Below are positions 58,625 to 64,000 of a stretch of 64,000 nucleotides of DNA, one piece after another. Both the position numbers and the translations under genes were made by a program. The stretch lies in the NCBI GenBank assembly GCA_905182545.1, contig CAJJBY010000006.1:1-64000 (forward strand), read 5' to 3'. The notes under the pieces are model-generated. The model was not told where the DNA came from and did no database searches. It was given only the letters and a program-made list of their open reading frames with translations. Within the stretch, counting starts at the first letter, position 1, and each line of letters opens with the position of its first letter. This DNA comes from an uncultured Candidatus Puniceispirillum sp. GTDB taxonomy: Bacteria; Pseudomonadota; Alphaproteobacteria; Puniceispirillales; Puniceispirillaceae.

Positions 58625-59760
58625 GTGCGATCGATACTTTATATTCTGTTTGCGGTGGGCGGGGTTCTTGTTGCAATCGCCTTGTCGATGGTGCTTCTTG
58701 ATGATGAGGGTGGCCAGCAGGTTAAGCCACAAAGCCCGTCAATTGAGCTGTCAAAACCGGCGGCTGGTAAGGCCGAAACAACTGATGCCAGCAAGGATAG
58801 CGGCACTAGCTTGCAGCCGCCCAATGCAACGCCTGGGGCGCCTTTGACGATTGATCTGGCACGCGTCAAGCCGGATGGCGCAGCGGTGTTTGCTGGCACG
58901 GCGGCGCCAAATGCAAAAATCCGTTTTTTTGAAGGTAACATTCTGCTTGGCGAAACAATTGCGAATGCAAATGGTGAATGGGTGATTGTGCTTGAAAAAT
59001 CACTTGCGGCTGGCCAGCATTTGATCTCGGTTGCGATGGAACACAGCGACGGAACAACTGAAATGGCCGAGCGCAGTCTGGCTGTTGAAATTTATCAAGA
59101 TACTGAAACCAAACCATTAGTGGCTCTCTTGCCGGAAACCGCGACCGAGGTGCCGGTGCTAATCCAGTCGCCTGATGATGTGGACACGGCTAAACCGGCC
59201 GCAGCCGCCAGTGAGGCCGCTATGGCTGATGCCGCTGTGCCCGAAACTAACCGATGCGAGCTCCAGGAAATTCCCAAGCCAAGAGCCAGATTGCGGCACT
59301 GGCACCAAGCGCGATTGTCTGGCGCGATGCAAGCCGTATTCTGATATCCGGCACATCAAGAGGCGGCGTTCGGGTTACGGTCAATGATGCCAAAGGGCAA
59401 TTTGGTGAGGCGCTGGTTTTGGCAGATGGCGCATGGCAGGTGGCCGGCAGTCTTGATATGGATATTGCGGTGAATCAATTGCGCTTTGCGTTATTTGATG
59501 ACGCCAACCAGACCATCGCCCGTTATGATCTGCCGATCAAAGCGCGTGATCTGGCCAAGGGACAAGACGGATCGCCGCTGGTCGTGGTGAATAAGGGCGA
59601 TATGTTGTGGCGCATTGCCTATCACCAGCTGGGTGACGGGGTTAAATATGTCGATATTGTTCGGCGCAACAAGCAAGATATTACCAACCCTGATCTGATT
59701 TACCCGAAACAGATTTTTGCCGTGCCGCAATCATCTGCTACGGCGTCTGATAAAAATTAG
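58625..59760 (+). CDS. Membrane-anchored LysM-domain protein with Ig-like repeats (frameshifted)
   Basis: About 378 residues after a one-base correction near 59250. An N-terminal signal anchor (SILYILFAVGGVLVAIALSMVL) is followed by a Pro/Ala/Thr-rich linker, then two bacterial Ig-like domains (AVFAGTAAPNAKIRFFEGN; the second begins ILISGTSRGGVRVTVND). A C-terminal LysM motif ends it (VVVNKGDMLWRIAYHQLG through DLIYPKQIFAVP). This domain order is common in alphaproteobacterial cell-envelope proteins that bind peptidoglycan. GTG start; the frame shift falls in the linker between the domains. Confidence 0.7.
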
Positions 59761-59824
59761 GTGACCGGTAATCCAGCTTTTCTATGCGTAGCAATGGCAC
59801 TGTTATCGGAAATGAGGCCAAGAC

Positions 59825-60521
59825 ATGACATTCATACCTGACTGGAAAATTGCCGATGATGGTTGGCCGGTGCTGGCGCTTGCCGGTATTGTGACCATCC
59901 TGACAAGCATGATCTTTTTGCCGCTTGGCTGTTTTTTCCTTGGCATTATGATATGGCTTGCGCATGGGCTTCGGTTGCCAAACCGGCAAACCAAAGCCGA
60001 TGACCAGATCATTTATGCACCGGCAGATGGTGTTGTTCTCGATATTGAACCCGACCGATTTCCCGATGGTCTTGCTGGTGATGATGCCGCGCCCGCCAAA
60101 CGCATCACCATTCAAACGCGGTTGACCGATACGCAATTGCAAACAAGCCCGATCACCGGCCATATTGTCGAAAATTTGCTTTTACCCGGTTTGTTTCGCA
60201 AATGGGGATTTGATCGCACCAGCTGGCAGGCGGCGCGTCTGTCAAATGAACGCCGCGAAATCCGTATTCGCGATGCATATGATCGCGAAATCATGCTTGT
60301 CCAGCTTGGCAGCAAAACCGCGCGTCAGTTGATTTGCCGTCTAGCCGAAGGAAAATTTGTCCAAGCTGGTGCGCCGATTGGCATGGCGCGCATTGCCGGT
60401 GTTGTTGATGTCTTTCGTGCCAGCAGGATGCAAATTGCTGATTGAAACGGGCCAGCATGTGATCGCTGGTGAAACCGCCATTGCGCAATTTGCCCGTAGG
60501 CCAAGTGCAAAACGGAGCTAG
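59825..60521 (+). CDS. Phosphatidylserine decarboxylase-like protein lacking the Gly-Ser processing site (frameshifted)
   Basis: About 231 residues after removing one extra T in a TTT run at about 60413 (VDVF followed by VPAGCKLLIETGQHVIAGET). Two N-terminal membrane helices and the PSD core (YAPADGVVLDIE, SPITGHIVENLLLPG, LSNERREIRI) match the short bacterial Psd. At the self-cleavage site, where the family has GxxRFGSRVDV, this protein reads GMARIAGVVDVF. Gly-Ser is replaced by Ala-Gly, so the pyruvoyl group cannot form in the normal way. Either this is a non-catalytic paralogue or a different enzyme. It precedes a CDP-alcohol phosphatidyltransferase by five bases, the usual psd-pssA order. 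Confidence 0.7.
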
Positions 60522-60526
60522 AGCCA

Positions 60527-61132
60527 ATGTTTGACGCCCAGCTTCGCCCCTTGATTGACCGGTTGCTAAACCCGATTGGGCGGGGACTTGTGACGCTTGG
60601 TGTCACTGCCAATCAGGTGACGATGATCGGCGTGGCTTTTGGCTTGATTGCGGCGGGATGTGCTGCCGCTGGCCTGTTTTATCCGGCCTTGTGGTTTGTT
60701 ATTGCAAACCGTGTCATTGACGGGCTGGATGGCGCGGTGGCGCGCGCCAGCCGGTCAAGCGATTTTGGCGGCTATCTTGATATTGTTAGTGATTTTATCT
60801 TTTACAGTGCCATTCCACTGGCCTTTGCAGTGGCGCGGCCAGAAGCCGCGCTTGCAGCAGCGTTCCTGATTTTCAGTTTTATTGGCACCGCCACTAGTTT
60901 TCTTGGCTTTGCCATTCTTGCCGAAAAACATAAAGTCACCACCCAAATCCGCGGCAAAAAGGCATTTTATTATCTTGGCGGTTTGACCGAAGGAACCGAA
61001 ACGATACTGCTGTTCCTTGCAATGCTGGTCTGGCCTGACTATTTCAGTCTAATGGCAATTATCTTTGGCATTTTATGCTGGGTGACAACTGCCACCCGCA
61101 TTTATGCGGCATATCGCCAATTCAATGACTAG
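60527..61132 (+). CDS. CDP-alcohol phosphatidyltransferase family protein
   Basis: A 201-residue membrane enzyme with about six helices. The family motif DG-x2-AR-x8-G-x3-D-x3-D is complete in VIDGLDGAVARASRSSDFGGYLDIVSDF (read from residue 64). It transfers a CDP-activated lipid head or tail group. Its place after a Psd-like gene suggests phosphatidylserine synthase, but the closest length and N-terminus (LIDRLLNPIGRGLVTLGVTANQ) fit a broader group, so the alcohol acceptor is open. Confidence 0.8.
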   Translation: MFDAQLRPLIDRLLNPIGRGLVTLGVTANQVTMIGVAFGLIAAGCAAAGLFYPALWFVIANRVIDGLDGAVARASRSSDFGGYLDIVSDFIFYSAIPLAFAVARPEAALAAAFLIFSFIGTATSFLGFAILAEKHKVTTQIRGKKAFYYLGGLTEGTETILLFLAMLVWPDYFSLMAIIFGILCWVTTATRIYAAYRQFND

Positions 61133-61194
61133 AGGCTAGTCGCCGTCTTCACGATCAAATGGGGCGGTTTTGGTCTTTAAGGAGCGCAGGATAA

Positions 61195-63523
61195 ATGAAA
61201 TTTGGAATTGGACAATCTACCGCGCGGGTCGAAGACCGGCGGCTGCTGATTGGCGCTGGCCGCTATAGTGATGATATTGCGCCCGGACAGGGCTTGCGTG
61301 TGGCTTTTTTGCGCGCCCCCTATGCGCATGCGCATCTGCTGAATATTGATCTAGAGGCAGCACGGCAGATGGACGGGGTTCATCTTGTCGCAACACAGGT
61401 CGATCTTGATGCCGATCATATTGGTGATGTTCTTTGCCAATATCGACCGCCCCTGATTGGCGGTGGTAAAATGCAGCTTGTAAGCAAGCCGGCGATGGTT
61501 CGGGATATCAATCGTCATGCAGGCGATATTGTGGCGATGGTTGTTGCTGATCGGCAGGAAACAGCCGATTCCGCTATCGAATTAATCACCGCTGAATTTG
61601 AACCAATGCCAGCGGTTACTGATATTTACGAAGCGATGAAAGATGGCGCGCCGCAGCTTTATGATTGTTACCCTAATAACATTGCCTTTGAATGGGGGGC
61701 TGGCAAGCTTGACGAGACTGAACGCGCCATGGATGCCGCGATTGCCGATGGCCATCAAATTATTGAGATCGATGTGGTGAATAGCCGCGTTGTGATCAAT
61801 TCGATGGAAACCCGCCCGATGGTCGCCGTCCCTGGTGCCAAAGATGGCACATTGGATATCTGGTGTGGAACGCAGGGCGCGGTTAGCATTGCCGAACAGA
61901 TTGCCAAGGCGCTATCAATGGAGCCCGCCGATGTAAGGGTTCAAACCGGCGATGTTGGTGGCAGTTTTGGCTTTAAGATTTTTCTGCATCCTGAACAAAT
62001 CTGCATTGCATGGGCGGCGCGCCGCCTTGGGCAAATGGTGCGGTGGCAGCAGGAACGATCCGATGGATTCCTGTCGGATTTACATGGTCGTGATAACCGG
62101 TCTCGTGCGCGTGCGGCGATTGATAAAACCGGGCGTATTCTGGCGCTTCAGGTTACCGCCCATGCCAATATGGGAGCATGGCTGTCGAATTTTTCGACCT
62201 ATATTCCAACGCTTTCGGGAAGCCGCACCCTGACCACCAATTATGATATTCAGGCGGCAAGCCTGCGGGTGATCGGCGTGATGACCAATACACCAGCGGT
62301 TGATGCCTATCGCGGCGCTGGGACGGCCTGAAGCCAATTATCTGATGGAACGGCTGATGGATCATATCGCCGCTGAAACCGGCCATAGCCGGATTGATGT
62401 TCGCCGCGTCAATATGATCAAGCCAAGTCAAATTCCCTATGAGATGGTTTGTGGCGGCACAATTGATTCAGGCGAAATGACCGAACTATTCGATATGGCA
62501 CTTGCCACGGCAGATGTTGCCGGATTTGCCAAACGCAAGGCGGAATCGGCTGAAAATGGCAAGCTTCGCGGTATCGGCTTTGGCATGTATCTCGAACAAT
62601 GCGGCAATGGCGCTGATGATGGTGTTGATATTGAATTTCAGGACGATGGGCGGGTTATCCTTCATGGCTCGCAGCAATGTAACGGGCAGGGGCATCAAAC
62701 CACGGTAACGCAAATCCTGTCCGACCGTCTTGGCTATGATGCTGATCTGATTACGGTCAAACAAGGCGATTCCAACCGCAGCCCGCGTGGCACAACCGGC
62801 GGCGCGCGAATGACCGCGGTTCTGGGGTCGGCAACAGCAGTGGCAGCGGCAAAGATTATTGATCTTGCCAAACCCTTTGCTGCCGAAGCGTTGGAATGTG
62901 GCGAAGATGATCTGAATTTTACCGATGGCCTGTTTTTGCGGCAGGACACCAACCGGTCAATCGCGATTGAAGATCTTGTCCGCCAGCTTGCCATCTCTGG
63001 CGAAAAGCACCGGCTGAATTGGGCGCAGCCCTATGAAACCGATGGCGCAACCTATCCTTATGGATGCCATATCATTGAGCTTGAAATTGACCGGCAGACC
63101 TGTGCTGTTGACATTGCCAGCTATCATGTTGTTGATGATTTTGGTATTGTTATCAACCCATTAACTCTTGAGGGGCAAATTCATGGCGGCATTGCCCAAG
63201 GTGTTGGTCAGGCGCTTTTGGAACATGTTGTTTATGATGATTCGGGTCAACTTTTGGCCGGATCATTGATGGATTACGCCTTGCCCCGCGCCGATCATTT
63301 TCCCGGGTTTCAGATCAGCACACGCAACACAGCTTGCGCCAACAATGCGCTTGGCATCAAAGGGTCGGGTGAAGCTGGTGCCATTGGCGCGCCGCAAGCG
63401 GTGATTTCGGCCATTTGTGATGCGCTGGACATTACCCATATCGATATGCCAGCAACGCCGCTGGCTATTTTTAATGCGATGAAGGCCAAAACTGCCAATT
63501 CGCCGATGCATGAAGGAGAATAG
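61195..63523 (+). CDS. Molybdenum hydroxylase large subunit, xanthine dehydrogenase/CoxL form II family (one frameshift)
   Basis: 775 residues after removing one extra A at about 62325, where the active-site loop [17 protein letters not shown] crosses two frames. The aldehyde-oxidase-like N-terminal domain, the molybdopterin region [15 protein letters not shown] and the late Glu loop [17 protein letters not shown] are all present. The loop is AYRGAGR, the form II type, not the AYRCSFR of true CO dehydrogenase, so CO oxidation should not be assumed. No medium (FAD) or small (2Fe-2S) subunit lies in the remaining sequence. GGAG precedes the ATG. Confidence 0.85.
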
Positions 63524-63524
63524 G

Positions 63525-63923
63525 GTGAGCGATAAAATTAATAAATCTGATGAAGAATGGCGTGAACAACTGACCGAAGAACAATATCATGTAACACGCA
63601 AACATGGCACCGAGCGGGCTTTTTCAGGCCGTCTTGATAAACATTATGACGCTGGCACCTATCTTTGTATCTGCTGCGCAACGCCGTTATTTTCATCCGA
63701 GACAAAATTTGACTCGGGATCGGGCTGGCCAAGCTTTTTTGCCCCTGTTGATGAGGCAAATATCGGCAAAACTGTTGATGAAAGCTTTTTCATGCGCCGC
63801 ACCGAGGTTCATTGTGACCGTTGTGATGCGCATCTTGGCCATGTGTTTCCCGATGGGCCGCAACCGACCGGCCTTCGCTATTGCATCAATTCGGCGTCAC
63901 TGGATTTTGTGAGCGACGAATAG
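63525..63923 (+). CDS. msrB: Peptide-methionine (R)-S-oxide reductase MsrB
   Basis: A 132-residue repair enzyme for R-methionine sulfoxide. AAGGAG six bases before GTG 63525 sets the start, one base after the CoxL-like stop. The zinc cysteines are in [11 protein letters not shown] and [17 protein letters not shown], with the substrate block [13 protein letters not shown]. The catalytic Cys is in [11 protein letters not shown]. The gene is coupled to, but functionally separate from, the molybdoenzyme. Confidence 0.95.
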   Translation: MSDKINKSDEEWREQLTEEQYHVTRKHGTERAFSGRLDKHYDAGTYLCICCATPLFSSETKFDSGSGWPSFFAPVDEANIGKTVDESFFMRRTEVHCDRCDAHLGHVFPDGPQPTGLRYCINSASLDFVSDE

Positions 63924-64000
63924 GAGGAGGTGATGGGCAAAGGCCGGTGCAGGCGGGCTAATTGCTATATCCTCCTGTTTTGTTTTTCATCTTGCCGTAG
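63924..64000. other. Right-edge region
   Basis: No complete gene. AGGAGGAGGTG precedes an ATG at 63933, but the frame ends at a stop at the very edge after 22 codons. The AGGAGGA here and the TCCTCCT at about 63971 could pair as a terminator stem followed by TTTTGTTTTT. Confidence 0.35.

Noticed and set aside
61195-63523. Calling the molybdoenzyme an aerobic CO dehydrogenase.
   Set aside because: The active-site loop is AYRGAGR rather than AYRCSFR, and the other two subunits are not seen.
1-64000. CRISPR arrays, prophage, integrons, toxin-antitoxin pairs and complete insertion sequences.
   Set aside because: No regular repeat-spacer array, phage structural gene, integrase, transposase or typical toxin pair was found on either strand.

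Overview
The window is a stretch of alphaproteobacterial chromosome, most likely from a marine, free-living member with moderate GC. Supporting genes are the cell-cycle regulator CtrA, a recA-alaS pair, 5-aminolevulinate synthase (hemA of the Shemin pathway), a suf operon of alphaproteobacterial order followed by an Atm1-type exporter, and a DksA with the alphaproteobacterial Cys-Thr-Ser-Ala finger. A SAR116 (Puniceispirillales)-like source is my inference from gene content and codon style, not something the sequence proves. No rRNA operon, intact insertion sequence, prophage, CRISPR array or plasmid origin was seen.

Layout. 1-6.5 kb: a cyclic-nucleotide-binding protein between short repeats, an MFS transporter, an aldo/keto reductase, rsmJ, a NUDIX hydrolase and a PiT phosphate transporter. 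6.6-15.6 kb: an accessory metabolic region with a two-subunit sulfopyruvate/phosphonopyruvate decarboxylase-like enzyme, an aldehyde dehydrogenase, a methyltransferase, a fluoroacetate-dehalogenase-like hydrolase, a LysR regulator divergent from a D-cysteine desulfhydrase/L-cysteate lyase homologue, a decayed ProW permease, an SBF-like transporter and AzlCD. 15.6-22 kb: an SDR, a PhnZ-like HD protein, remnants of a type IV pilus/type II secretion locus, an orphan ParA ATPase, a damaged Rieske oxygenase and SelO. 22-26.7 kb: Lrp and alanine dehydrogenase, tRNA-Ala, a protein that may have a ribosome-recycling-factor fold, rpmF and hspQ.

26.9-35 kb: the Fe-S assembly operon (rrf2-sufB-C-D-S-T-A) with an IscR-like operator and a Fur-like palindrome in front, then the Atm1 exporter. 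35-43.4 kb: housekeeping genes (nadK, fdhD, mobA, kdsD) and the queuosine operon queA-tgt-queG. 43.4-50.2 kb: amtB, an AhpD-like protein, tRNA-Gly, hemH and hemA, a short DUF3553 gene, a candidate structured RNA, and ctrA. 50.5-57.8 kb: dksA, recA, alaS and a monomeric isocitrate dehydrogenase. 57.9-64 kb: a LOG-family protein, a LysM protein, a Psd-like protein with a CDP-alcohol phosphatidyltransferase, a CoxL-like molybdoenzyme and msrB.

At least a dozen otherwise well-conserved genes, including the essential alaS, are broken by single-base indels. Most can be repaired by one base, so I read them mainly as sequence errors. They are annotated across their full span with the break noted. The ProW remnant, the PilM/GspF remnant and perhaps the Rieske gene look like real decay.
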